DNA of 11,797 bases from the NCBI GenBank assembly GCA_017988355.1, contig JAGNRX010000015.1, forward strand, positions 1 to 11,797. Reading direction: 5' to 3'. Of this stretch, positions 1-7,225 are shown piece after piece. This DNA is from Bacteroidales bacterium (GTDB lineage Bacteria > Bacteroidota > Bacteroidia > Bacteroidales > P3). The position numbers and the translations under genes were made by a program. The notes under the pieces were generated by a model, which saw only the letters and a list, made by a program, of their open reading frames with translations, made no database searches and was not told the origin of the DNA. How positions within the stretch are numbered: the first letter of the stretch is position 1; each line of letters starts with the position of its first letter.

Positions 1-41
1 CTCAACAATCAAGAAACTAATCTACCTCAACAACAAACAAA

Positions 42-74
42 AAAGAGACGTAACTATTAAAATTACGTCTCTTT
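42..74 (-). terminator. Rho-independent-type terminator of the BspA-like pair
   Basis: Arms AAAGAGACGTAA (42-53) and TTACGTCTCTTT (63-74) are perfect 12-bp reverse complements around a 9-base loop. Read on the minus strand, the stem starts 24 bases after the stop codon at 99-101 and runs into TTTTTGTTTG, as expected for an intrinsic terminator. In the plus direction the following bases (AATCGC) are not U-rich, so it should act mainly on leftward transcripts. Bases 1-41 hold nothing else I can identify. Confidence 0.8.
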
Positions 75-98
75 AATCGCATTAATTATTTATTATCC

Positions 99-1700
99 TT
101 AATTGACAATTAGCTTCTTGGTTTGGTCTAATACCTTTACTTGATATATTCCTTTTACAAAGCCTGTTAAATCGATATTCAATCTGTTTTGGTTTGCTTT
201 TATCTTATAAGTCTTGACTTGTCTGCCTGTTATATCATAAACAAATATATCCGTAGCTTTTCTTATGCCTTCAAGTTCTAATACTGCATTGCCACTTGTT
301 GGGTTAGGATATAGCTTTGTTTCTATCTCTGCATTAAGAATATCGTTTAAGCCTATAACAAAACAATCGTAGTTTGTGAAGTCTTTCCAATTGCTAGCTT
401 CTTGGTAGGCTTCTAAGGATTGACAAGGGACATTAATAAGTACTGTTTGGGATATGTCTTCAAATGTTGTTGGATCAATGATTGGTGGGGTTATGGCATT
501 TGAGATGATGGATGTTATACCTGGGCAACGATTATATGCATATTTTCCAATATTAACAATGGAGCTAGGAAGAGATATTGAGGTTAAGCCTGTGCATAAT
601 TCAAATGAACTTTCTCCTATTGTAATTATAGAATTAGGAATATCAATTGAGGTTAAGCCTGTACAACCTGAAAACAGATAAGGTTCAATTGACGTTATGG
701 AATTAGGAAGAGTGATTGAGGTTAGATTTGTGCATTGAATAAAAACACCTACTCCAACTCTTGTTATGGAATTAGGAATATCGATTGAGCTTAGGCTTGA
801 ACAATTAGTAAAGGAATAATCTGAAATTGAAGTTAAGGAGGCTGGAAATTCAATTGTGGTTAAACTAATGCAATCACCAAAGACACCTTCTCCTATTGAA
901 GTTACGAATTCGGGAAGGGTGACTGAGACTAAATTATTGCAGCCCATGAAACAATTACGTCCTATTGAATCTATTGAATTAGGAAGAGTTATTGAGGTTA
1001 GACTTTTGCAATAAGCAAAGGCTTGATTTCTAATTGAAGTTATTGAGTTAGGAAATGTGATTGAGGTTAGACCATGACAATCGGAAAAAGCATTACTTTC
1101 AATTGTAATTATGGAATTAGGAAGAGATAGTGAAGTTAAGCTATAACAATTAGCAAAGGCTCCTGATCCAATTTTAGTAACTGTGTTGGGAATATCAATT
1201 GAGGCTAGTTTCTCACAAAGATAAAAGATAGAAGCTGGAATGGAAGTAATGGAATTAGGAAGAGAAATGGAAACTAAGTTAGAACAATCAAAAAAAGCAC
1301 CTCCTTCTATTGAAGTTATGGAATTAGGAAGAACGATTGAGGTTAAACCATGACAATAACTAAAGGCTTCTGATTTAATTGAGAGAACAGTATTAGGAAT
1401 TGTTATTGAGGTTACACTATCACAATTATAAAAAAGATACTTTCCAATTGAGGTTACTGTATATGTTATTCCATTATTTGTGACTGAGTCCGGGATTATT
1501 ATATCTCCTTTTGGTTTTGAATAATAATAAGTATTACCTGAAAGCTGTGGAATTATTTCTATTTTCTTATTTACATTGTCTGTTATCTTAAAATACAATG
1601 TATTCCCACTAACAACTGAAGAGAAATCGAATTGTTGAGCCTTTACGCTAAAACCAATGCCAAGTAATGATATCATTAGAATTAATAATGCTTTTTTCAT
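99..1700 (-). CDS. BspA-like leucine-rich-repeat surface protein with T9SS sorting domain
   Basis: 533-residue secreted protein. A signal peptide (MKKALLILMIS..., likely cut near the AQQ at 21-23) is followed by a short N-terminal region. Then come 13 uninterrupted 23-residue repeats (about 96-394) of the BspA/LRR_5 type, with the pattern LTSITLPNSITSIxxxAFxxC. A degenerate ISNAITPP cap region follows. The C-terminus (about 463-533) is a type A T9SS sorting domain: LYPNP, VYDITGR, KGIYQVKV, and the terminal KKLIVN. Such proteins are exported by Sec, cross the outer membrane by T9SS and are attached to the surface or released. BspA relatives bind host proteins or other cells, but the ligand here is unknown. 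It lies 21 bases downstream of a paralogue on the same strand, so the two are probably co-transcribed. The family call is firm and the biological role is not. Confidence 0.9.
   Translation of the reverse strand: MKKALLILMISLLGIGFSVKAQQFDFSSVVSGNTLYFKITDNVNKKIEIIPQLSGNTYYYSKPKGDIIIPDSVTNNGITYTVTSIGKYLFYNCDSVTSITIPNTVLSIKSEAFSYCHGLTSIVLPNSITSIEGGAFFDCSNLVSISLPNSITSIPASIFYLCEKLASIDIPNTVTKIGSGAFANCYSLTSLSLPNSIITIESNAFSDCHGLTSITFPNSITSIRNQAFAYCKSLTSITLPNSIDSIGRNCFMGCNNLVSVTLPEFVTSIGEGVFGDCISLTTIEFPASLTSISDYSFTNCSSLSSIDIPNSITRVGVGVFIQCTNLTSITLPNSITSIEPYLFSGCTGLTSIDIPNSIITIGESSFELCTGLTSISLPSSIVNIGKYAYNRCPGITSIISNAITPPIIDPTTFEDISQTVLINVPCQSLEAYQEASNWKDFTNYDCFVIGLNDILNAEIETKLYPNPTSGNAVLELEGIRKATDIFVYDITGRQVKTYKIKANQNRLNIDLTGFVKGIYQVKVLDQTKKLIVN
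519..1415 (-). repeat. Thirteen tandem 69-bp LRR-coding repeats
   Basis: This block encodes the 13 consecutive 23-residue LRRs of the first BspA-like protein. On the plus strand the unit is recognisable by recurring GAATTAGGAAG and ATTGAGGTTA strings every 69 bases. All units keep the frame and length, so the array can gain or lose units by recombination without breaking the protein. Confidence 0.85.
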
Positions 1701-1705
1701 ATTAT
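1668..1705 (-). repeat. 38-bp start-region repeat shared by the BspA paralogues, copy 1
   Basis: Bases 1668-1705 are identical to 3393-3430. The block covers the first 11 codons (signal peptide start) and five bases upstream of the ATG. Flanking bases differ at once. It is a direct repeat left by duplication, or kept alike by gene conversion. Confidence 0.85.
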
Positions 1706-1721
1706 TGTTTTTGTTATGAGT

Positions 1722-3425
1722 TTAGTTTACTATCAGTTTCTTGGTTTGGTCTAATACCTTTACTTGATATATTCCTTTTGCAAAGCCTGTTAAATCTATA
1801 TCTAATTTGCTTTGGGATGGGATTATCTTATAGGTCTTGACTTTCCTGCCTGTTATATCATAAACAAATACATCAGTAGCTTTTCTTATGCCCTCAAGTT
1901 CTAATGTTGATTTGTTGTTTATCGTTGGGTTTGGATAAAGGGTAATTGAAATATCGTTAGTTTTTATAAGGTCGTATAAGTCTAAGAACTCTTTATAAAT
2001 CTCAATGCTCTCTGCTTCACATTCTCCATCAATTGCTTTTACTCTATAAGAATAAGTTACTCCATCAAAAACATTTGTATCTCTATATAGTGTGGTTGTG
2101 GTGGTGGTTATTGAATCATTATCTCTGTAGATGATATAATATTCTGCATCGCTCTGCCAACTTAGTTCGAGGTAGTTCTGACCGTTCTCAACAGCTAAAT
2201 TTGTTGGTGTGGTTACTTGATTTACATTAAGGGTTAAGATTATGCTATCACAATTCAGACTTATATGATATGTTCCAGGGGTGGTAATGTTTTGTCCATA
2301 ATCGGTGTAAGTATCTCCTTGACAGATAGTTGCACTAAGGTATTGAGGAATTATGAGTGCATTAGAATTAAAGAACTCAGACCAAAAAGCAGCAGTTTGA
2401 TAGCTTTGTAATGATAGACAAGGGACATAGAGATGGGTAGCTCTGGAAACTCCTTGAAATGCAGTGGAATCAAGTGTTGGTGGTATTATTGCTTCTGATA
2501 TAATTGAGGTTAAGCCTGTGCAAGAAGAAAAAGCAAAACTTTTGATTGAGGTTACTGAATTAGGAATTGTTATGGATGTTAAATTGATGCATCCTATAAA
2601 AGTTGAATGATTAATTGAAGTAAGGGTATTTGATATGTTTATGGATATTAAACTAGTACAATCCCAAAAAAGACCTTCTCCAACCGAAGTAACTGTATTA
2701 GGAATTGCTATAGAGGTTAAAGAGCTACATTTCATAAAAGCATAAGTTCCAATAAAAGTAAGAGCATTGGGGAGAGTAACTGAAGTTAAATTATTACAAT
2801 CAAAGAAGGCATTTTCTCCAATTGTAGTAACAGAATTAGGAATTGTTATTGAGGTTAAACTACTACACTTAAAAAAAGTAAAATCTCCAATATAAGGGAT
2901 AGAATTTGGAAGAGTTATTGAGTTTAAATTAGAACAAGTACTAAACGCCCCAGCTTTAATTAAGGTAACAGAATTAGGAATTATTAAGGATGTTAAACTC
3001 GTACAATGACTAAATGCATAACCTCCAATTGTAGTAAGAGAATTAGGAAGTGTTATGGATGTAAAACTTTCACAATGACTAAAAGCCGAATGTCCAATTG
3101 AAGTAAGAGAATTAGGAATTATAACTGAGGTAACACTATCACATTCTGAAAAAGCATAATCTCCTATTGAAGTTACAGAATATATGTTTGAGTTATAAGA
3201 TATAGTATCTGCTATTATTATATCTCCTGTTGGGTATGTTGAATAATACGGATACCAAAAATTTTGCCTCGTTACCTCTACCGTATAAGGAGTTGTATCA
3301 GATGTTATCTTATAATACAAAGTTTGTCCATTACTTAGAGAAGTAAAATCATAAGTTGTTTGTGCTTTTCCACCCAAACCAATACCAAGTATTGATATCA
3401 TTAGAATTAATAATGCTTTTTTCAT
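1722..3425 (-). CDS. BspA-like LRR surface protein with fibronectin-like region and T9SS sorting domain
   Basis: 567-residue paralogue of the downstream gene. It starts with the same signal peptide (MKKALLILMIS...AQ), followed by nine 23-residue BspA/LRR_5 repeats (about 98-304) and a cap resembling that of its neighbour (SEAIIPPTLDSTAF). It then carries a segment absent from the neighbour. A cysteine-bearing motif (ATICQGDTYTDYGQNITTPG) of a kind common in Bacteroidota surface proteins precedes a fibronectin-III-like stretch (TPTNLAVENG...LELSWQ...YIIYRD...YSYRVKAID). It ends in a type A T9SS sorting domain (about 496-567). Probably surface-exposed, in adhesion or carbohydrate/protein binding. 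It is the first gene of the leftward pair, with its promoter somewhere in 3426-3660, where I found no clear -33/-7 pair on this strand. Confidence 0.9.
   Translation of the reverse strand: MKKALLILMISILGIGLGGKAQTTYDFTSLSNGQTLYYKITSDTTPYTVEVTRQNFWYPYYSTYPTGDIIIADTISYNSNIYSVTSIGDYAFSECDSVTSVIIPNSLTSIGHSAFSHCESFTSITLPNSLTTIGGYAFSHCTSLTSLIIPNSVTLIKAGAFSTCSNLNSITLPNSIPYIGDFTFFKCSSLTSITIPNSVTTIGENAFFDCNNLTSVTLPNALTFIGTYAFMKCSSLTSIAIPNTVTSVGEGLFWDCTSLISINISNTLTSINHSTFIGCINLTSITIPNSVTSIKSFAFSSCTGLTSIISEAIIPPTLDSTAFQGVSRATHLYVPCLSLQSYQTAAFWSEFFNSNALIIPQYLSATICQGDTYTDYGQNITTPGTYHISLNCDSIILTLNVNQVTTPTNLAVENGQNYLELSWQSDAEYYIIYRDNDSITTTTTTLYRDTNVFDGVTYSYRVKAIDGECEAESIEIYKEFLDLYDLIKTNDISITLYPNPTINNKSTLELEGIRKATDVFVYDITGRKVKTYKIIPSQSKLDIDLTGFAKGIYQVKVLDQTKKLIVN
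1738..1779 (-). repeat. 42-bp sorting-domain repeat shared by the BspA paralogues
   Basis: Bases 1738-1779 are identical to 115-156. They encode the GIYQVKVLDQTKK part of the T9SS sorting domain in both genes. Similarity continues upstream in each gene with scattered substitutions, through the GIRKATD/VYDITGR segment. Confidence 0.85.
2514..3134 (-). repeat. Nine tandem 69-bp LRR-coding repeats
   Basis: Encodes the nine consecutive 23-residue LRRs of the second BspA-like protein. It has the same 69-base unit as the neighbouring gene but four fewer units, consistent with array length change after duplication. Confidence 0.85.
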
Positions 3426-3615
3426 ATTATCTGATTTGTTTATTCTTAATTCAATTTCTAACTACTAATCCCTTACTCTCTCACACTTTTATCTTCAAGT
3501 TCTATAAGCAATTACTATTGCAAAGTAAAGCAAATTATTCTAATTAAAGGCTATGTTTAAGTAGAAATTAATTGTTAATTATTGACATGTTGTTTTATGG
3601 GTTAAATGTATTGCC

Positions 3616-3649
3616 TTTGCTTATCAATAAAGAAAAAATTGTATCTTTG
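3616..3649 (+). promoter_or_regulatory. Bacteroidota-type promoter for the ATPase/DUF4276 cassette
   Basis: TATCTTTG at 3642-3649 is an exact match to the Bacteroidota -7 consensus TAnnTTTG. TTTG at 3616-3619 serves as the -33 element with a 22-base spacer, slightly long but within the loose range reported for the phylum. The expected start site is near 3655, giving a leader of about a dozen bases before the ATG at 3668. The rest of the 242-base gap (3426-3667) is AT-rich leader of the two divergent units, with no ORF I would trust. Confidence 0.7.
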
Positions 3650-3667
3650 CCATATAATTAAAAGGTT

Positions 3668-4759
3668 ATGATTGAACAAGTTGTTATTAGAAACTATAAA
3701 TCAATTAGGGAGTTAAGTTTAAAACTCAATAAAATCAATATTTTTATTGGATCTAATGGGGTTGGGAAAACTAATTTCATTTCTTTCTTTGAACTAGTAA
3801 GTAAATTATACTATCAAAGATTAGGTTCTTATACTTTAGAAAAAGGAGGAATTGATAATATTCTTTATTTTGGAAGAAAACATTCTGAAAACTTATATGG
3901 TCTATTAAATTTCGACAATACTAATGCTTTTTTCTTTAATATTATACCTTCTCAGTCTAATAAAGGAATTATTGATTATACGGGTGATTATTATAATTCT
4001 AGGAATAAAGAAAATATTAATTATAATGAAGATTGGAATAAAAGGAATTGGGACAACTCTGTTGAAGAATCTGATCTGATAAATAGAAAAGAATGGAGAG
4101 CTCAATATTTAAAGAATTATTTAAGTAGCTTTATAGTATACCATTTTCACGACACCAGCAATTCATCTCCAATGAAGATGTTGTGTAATATTTCAGATAA
4201 TATTGTCCTTAAAACAAACGGTTCAAATATAGCAGCATATCTTTATTTTATCAGCTTAAAGCACCCAAAATCTTTTAATAAGATTGAGGCTGTTATTCAT
4301 TCTATTGCTCCTTATTTTGAAAGATTTGATTTGAAACCAGATAGAAATAATGAACAGCAAATCAAATTGGAATGGGTTGAAAAGGGAAGTGATATGTATA
4401 TGGATGGTCATAGTTTTTCTGATGGTACTTTGCGATTTATTGCATTGACGACCCTACTACTTCAACCTAATCCTCCTAAGGTTATTATTATTGATGAGCC
4501 TGAGCTTGGATTACATCCATTTGCTATTAATATAGTTGCAGAGATGATAAAATCCGCTTCAATTGAAAGTCAGATTATTACTTCAACGCAATCAACTAAT
4601 TTTGTAAATAATTTTGAGCTTGAAAATATTATTGTTGTGGATAGAGAAGAAAACCAATCTGTTTTTAAACACTTAGATAAAGAAGAACTAAACACTTGGC
4701 TTGAGGACTATACTATCGGAGATATTTGGGAGAAAAATATAATAGGAGGACAGCCATGA
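3668..4759 (+). CDS. AAA_21/OLD-like ABC-class ATPase, first gene of a putative defence cassette
   Basis: 363-residue SMC/OLD-type ATPase. It has the N-terminal IRNYKSIRELSLKLNKIN strand pair, Walker A GSNGVGKT (28-35), an ABC-like signature SFSDGTLRF (249-257), Walker B VIIIDEPELGLHP (D276, E277) and the switch segment QIITSTQST. The middle (about 90-155) is a Asn/Tyr/Lys-rich insertion before YHFHDTS (158-164), a motif I associate with this ATPase group. The tail ends in a GDIWEKNIIGGQP motif. There is no TOPRIM nuclease domain fused behind the ATPase, unlike full-length OLD proteins; the next gene may supply that role. The ATG follows the canonical promoter by a few bases, and the stop overlaps the next start (ATGA). 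It probably acts as a DNA- or phage-protein-sensing ATPase; this is inference from ATPase/effector pairs. Hand-counted lines give about 20-35% G+C. Confidence 0.88.
   Translation: MIEQVVIRNYKSIRELSLKLNKINIFIGSNGVGKTNFISFFELVSKLYYQRLGSYTLEKGGIDNILYFGRKHSENLYGLLNFDNTNAFFFNIIPSQSNKGIIDYTGDYYNSRNKENINYNEDWNKRNWDNSVEESDLINRKEWRAQYLKNYLSSFIVYHFHDTSNSSPMKMLCNISDNIVLKTNGSNIAAYLYFISLKHPKSFNKIEAVIHSIAPYFERFDLKPDRNNEQQIKLEWVEKGSDMYMDGHSFSDGTLRFIALTTLLLQPNPPKVIIIDEPELGLHPFAINIVAEMIKSASIESQIITSTQSTNFVNNFELENIIVVDREENQSVFKHLDKEELNTWLEDYTIGDIWEKNIIGGQP
4744..4750 (+). promoter_or_regulatory. Strong Shine-Dalgarno that fixes the DUF4276 start
   Basis: AGGAGGA at 4744-4750 lies five bases before the ATG at 4756, inside the last codons of the ATPase gene. 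It picks that ATG over the in-frame TTG at 4726. Near-perfect Shine-Dalgarno sites are uncommon in Bacteroidota, where leaders are usually A-rich. Confidence 0.75.
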
Positions 4760-5412
4760 GAAAATTGTATATAATAGTTGAAGGACAAACAGAATTGGAG
4801 TTCGTAAAGCAATTATTAGTTCCTTATTTCAATAATAATCGAATATATGAGATTATACCCTATTGTGTTTCTACTAGTAAGACAAAAAGAGGGGGACTTT
4901 CAAATTATGATTATATAAAGAATGATATACTTAGGGTTTTACAAAACAAGCATAGTGATTTAGTTGTAACTACAATAATAGACTTCTTTCGTATTCCCAA
5001 CAATTTCCCTAACTATAACAAGGCTATGCAAGAGACTTTATCAACTAACAAGGTTAGTAAATTAGAAGTGTTTTTTGGCAAAGATATTGATGATAAAAGA
5101 TGTATCCCATACATTCAATTGCATGAATTTGAAGCATTACTATACTCCTCGAATGCTGGATTTGAAAAATATGAAGATCAAAAGATTTATACTACAACAC
5201 AAAAGATAATTGAAGATTATGAAAATCCTGAGGATATAAATTCAAATCCTCTAAAATCTCCTTCAAAACGATTGCTGGCAATTAAACCAAATTATAATAA
5301 AGTATTTGAAGGGAATATTATAGCTCTAGAAATTGGTATTGAAAAGATGATTGAGAAATGTCCAAGATTTAGAAACTGGATAAGTAATCTTATTATAAGA
5401 ATAAAGGAATAG
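4756..5412 (+). CDS. DUF4276 family protein, TOPRIM-like partner of the ATPase
   Basis: 218 residues from the ATG at 4756, chosen because AGGAGGA precedes it and because ATGA overlaps the ATPase stop, a sign of translational coupling. Conserved DUF4276-type blocks, recalled from the family, are: IIVEGQTELEF (6-16, with E9 and E13), TTIIDFFRIP (72-81, D76), IQLHEFEALLY (120-130), SPSKRL (168-173), the YNKVFEGN region (180-187) and KCPRFRNW (201-208). VEGxTE near the N-terminus followed by a hydrophobic strand ending in Asp resembles the first two acidic motifs of TOPRIM nucleases. The second motif reads DFF, not DxD, so nuclease activity is uncertain. The obligatory-looking pairing with an AAA_21 ATPase echoes PARIS (AriA ATPase plus TOPRIM AriB) and OLD/Gabija logic, so I infer a defence or toxin effector role. 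The exact function is unknown. Confidence 0.85.
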   Translation: MRKLYIIVEGQTELEFVKQLLVPYFNNNRIYEIIPYCVSTSKTKRGGLSNYDYIKNDILRVLQNKHSDLVVTTIIDFFRIPNNFPNYNKAMQETLSTNKVSKLEVFFGKDIDDKRCIPYIQLHEFEALLYSSNAGFEKYEDQKIYTTTQKIIEDYENPEDINSNPLKSPSKRLLAIKPNYNKVFEGNIIALEIGIEKMIEKCPRFRNWISNLIIRIKE

Positions 5413-5452
5413 TAATTTATATTTTGTGATTATGTTGGTTTGGATTTCAAAT

Positions 5453-6217
5453 ATGAGGCTTTGGATTGGGGTTTTGCTTGTGGGAATGGTTTTGGGGCTT
5501 GGCTCTTGTAAGACGGTTAAGGATGCTGGCAAGGTTGAGAGAAGTGTTTTGAAGGATGTTCAAGAGAGTGCACCTGTGTTTAAGTCTTATAATTCTAAAT
5601 TGGATATTGAATATGGGGGAATGACTTATAGTGGGACAATTAGGATTTTAAAAGATAATGCTATTTGGGTTAGTGCTGGGAAGTTTGGCTTTGAGGGTGC
5701 AAGATTGCTTATTACTAAGGATAGTGTTTGGTTTTTGAACAAGTTGGAAAGAGAGTATTTTGCTGGAGATTACGATTTCTTTAGGAATATTTTGGGCTTT
5801 AAGGTGAGTTATGAGATGTTGGAGGGTTTGTTACTTGGTAAGGATTTTAATTCTTATGATAGTTCTAATTCAATTTATAGGGTTGAAGAAAATGGAGATA
5901 TTTTAAAAATTAGCTTTGATGCAAGAACTGATTTAAGTGATGCCAATGCTCCTAAACTTAAACAAGATTTATATTATAATAAGACTCTAAGGCTTATTAT
6001 TAGGAACTATTTTGAGGTTATCGACTTAAGAAATAGTTTGGATGTTTACTATGATTCCTTTTCTCCTATTGATGGATATTCTTTCCCAAGCAATATTAGG
6101 ATTAATGCTTTTGCGGGCAAAACTATGAAGGTTATTATTAAGTCAAAGAGTCAAAAACTTAATGAGGTTTTCGATATGCCTTTCTCTATTCCTAAGGGTT
6201 ACTCTCTAATTAAGTGA
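5453..6217 (+). CDS. DUF4292 family outer-membrane-type lipoprotein
   Basis: About 254 residues. I prefer the ATG at 5453 over the upstream in-frame GTG (5426) and ATG (5432), because it gives a compact lipoprotein signal: MRLWIGVLLVGMVLGLGSC with lipobox LGSC and lipidated C19. The body matches the Bacteroidota DUF4292 pattern: a strand-rich fold with WVSAGKFGFEGARLLITKDSV, then LNKLEREYF, and FSIPKGYSLI at the end. This pattern is reminiscent of the LolA/LolB lipoprotein-carrier fold, and a role in lipoprotein or envelope handling is inference only. From memory, DUF4292 genes in other Bacteroidota often sit directly behind a nucleotidyltransferase-TPR pair. Here that pair lies next door but on the opposite strand. 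The gap to the DUF4276 stop is 40 bases, so read-through from the cassette is possible. The last 12 bases overlap the convergent ApbE gene. Confidence 0.82.
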   Translation: MRLWIGVLLVGMVLGLGSCKTVKDAGKVERSVLKDVQESAPVFKSYNSKLDIEYGGMTYSGTIRILKDNAIWVSAGKFGFEGARLLITKDSVWFLNKLEREYFAGDYDFFRNILGFKVSYEMLEGLLLGKDFNSYDSSNSIYRVEENGDILKISFDARTDLSDANAPKLKQDLYYNKTLRLIIRNYFEVIDLRNSLDVYYDSFSPIDGYSFPSNIRINAFAGKTMKVIIKSKSQKLNEVFDMPFSIPKGYSLIK

Positions 6218-7225
6218 TTTGAGGTCGTTTATTAGGTTGGGGGTTGTATAGGTTTTGTATTGGTTATTCTCCCAATAGATGAAATGTGCTTTTAGCTCGG
6301 GGTGAGTTTTTAAGAACTCTTTTGCTTTCTCAAGTCCCATTACCATAAATGATGTTGCTAGTCCATCGGCTAAGATTGCACTTGGGGTTATTACTGAGGC
6401 TGATAACATGGTATGCTCTACGCTTTTTCCTGTCTTTGGGTCTATGGTATGTGATTTCTTTTCTCCGTTTTCATCAATATAGTATTTACGATAACTGCCT
6501 GAAGTTACTATTGAGGTATTGTTTAGCTCTATATAGGTATTGTACTGCCTTTCTTGGTTGGCAGAGTCGGCAGGTTGTTCAATTGCACATAGCCAGCTCT
6601 TATCCCCTTCTTTCTTCCCACTTGCTCTAACCTCTCCTGTAATATCTACTATAAAGTTTTTAATATTATGGGATAGTAGTAGTTCACTTATCTTATCGGT
6701 GGTATAACCTTGTGCTATGGCGTTAAGGTCAATCTTTGTTTCTTTGTACTTCTTTTTAAGCCTTTTATTTTCTATACTTACGGTCTGATAGCCTACGTAT
6801 TGGAGGAGTGAATCTATTTCTTTTTGGCTTAGATGTTCTCTTTTCTTAGCTGCAAACCCATGTTTCTCAACTAAGGCTCCGACTGTGCAATCTAAACTTC
6901 CAGAGCTTAGAGCTGATATTTCTTGGCTCTTTGTGAAGCATTCAATAAAGATTGAGTCAAGGACTGGGTCAAGGTTTAGGTTGATTTGGTTTATTATGCT
7001 CCCTTTTTCCCATAGTGATACGCTCTTATCTATTCGTTTGAAGAGCTCTGTAATTTCTTTCTTAGCTTCGATGTGCTGTTTTGGGCTTGCATAATAGACT
7101 ATATGATAGTAGCTTCCTTGTATTATTCCATCTAAGCTATGTTTCTCTACTTTATCATTTTTGCATGAGAAAAACAATGGGATAATTATTAGACTAAGGA
7201 TTAAGTGCTTTAAGAATAAGTTCAT
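6206..7225 (-). CDS. apbE: FAD:protein FMN transferase (ApbE family lipoprotein)
   Basis: 339 residues with a lipoprotein signal (SLIIIPLFFSC, C21). ApbE enzymes transfer FMN from FAD to a Ser/Thr of membrane flavoproteins such as NQR/RNF subunits, using Mg2+, in the periplasm. Family motifs in order: GSLDCTVGALV (109-119), IDLNAIAQGYTTD (165-177), DITGEVRASG (194-203), SGSYRKYY (242-249), HTIDPKTG (259-266) and ADGLATSFMVMG (286-297, D287 in the usual metal-binding position). All main motifs are present and length is normal for the family. Its start lies 32 bases inside the end of the upstream TPR gene, so it is translated from within that message as the last gene of a three-gene operon. The stop overlaps the convergent DUF4292 gene by 12 bases. 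No NQR or RNF genes are in the window to name its substrate. Confidence 0.92.
   Translation of the reverse strand: MNLFLKHLILSLIIIPLFFSCKNDKVEKHSLDGIIQGSYYHIVYYASPKQHIEAKKEITELFKRIDKSVSLWEKGSIINQINLNLDPVLDSIFIECFTKSQEISALSSGSLDCTVGALVEKHGFAAKKREHLSQKEIDSLLQYVGYQTVSIENKRLKKKYKETKIDLNAIAQGYTTDKISELLLSHNIKNFIVDITGEVRASGKKEGDKSWLCAIEQPADSANQERQYNTYIELNNTSIVTSGSYRKYYIDENGEKKSHTIDPKTGKSVEHTMLSASVITPSAILADGLATSFMVMGLEKAKEFLKTHPELKAHFIYWENNQYKTYTTPNLINDLKSLN

Noticed and set aside
454..681. Plus-strand open frame of 75 codons inside the first BspA-like gene
   Set aside because: It is antisense to the LRR repeats, and its internal repetition mirrors the 69-base unit; no start context or family resemblance.
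3521..3540. Minus-strand TACTTTG and TAATTTG strings as promoter of the BspA pair
   Set aside because: Each is one base short of the TAnnTTTG spacing and no TTG sits at the -33 distance; too weak to list.
3356..3547. Plus-strand open frame of 63 codons across the BspA start and intergenic gap
   Set aside because: It overlaps the signal peptide region of the leftward gene, has low-complexity Phe/Leu/Ile content and no convincing start.
4726..4755. TTG-started ten-codon extension of the DUF4276 gene
   Set aside because: The ATG at 4756 has AGGAGGA at ideal spacing and begins directly at the conserved KLYIIVEG strand.
5426..5452. GTG/ATG-started extension of the DUF4292 lipoprotein
   Set aside because: It adds residues before a complete lipoprotein signal beginning at 5453 and would make an untypically long n-region.
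6349..7094. Plus-strand open frames at 6349-6630 and 6885-7094
   Set aside because: Both are antisense to apbE, whose motifs are complete, and their translations show no recognisable features.
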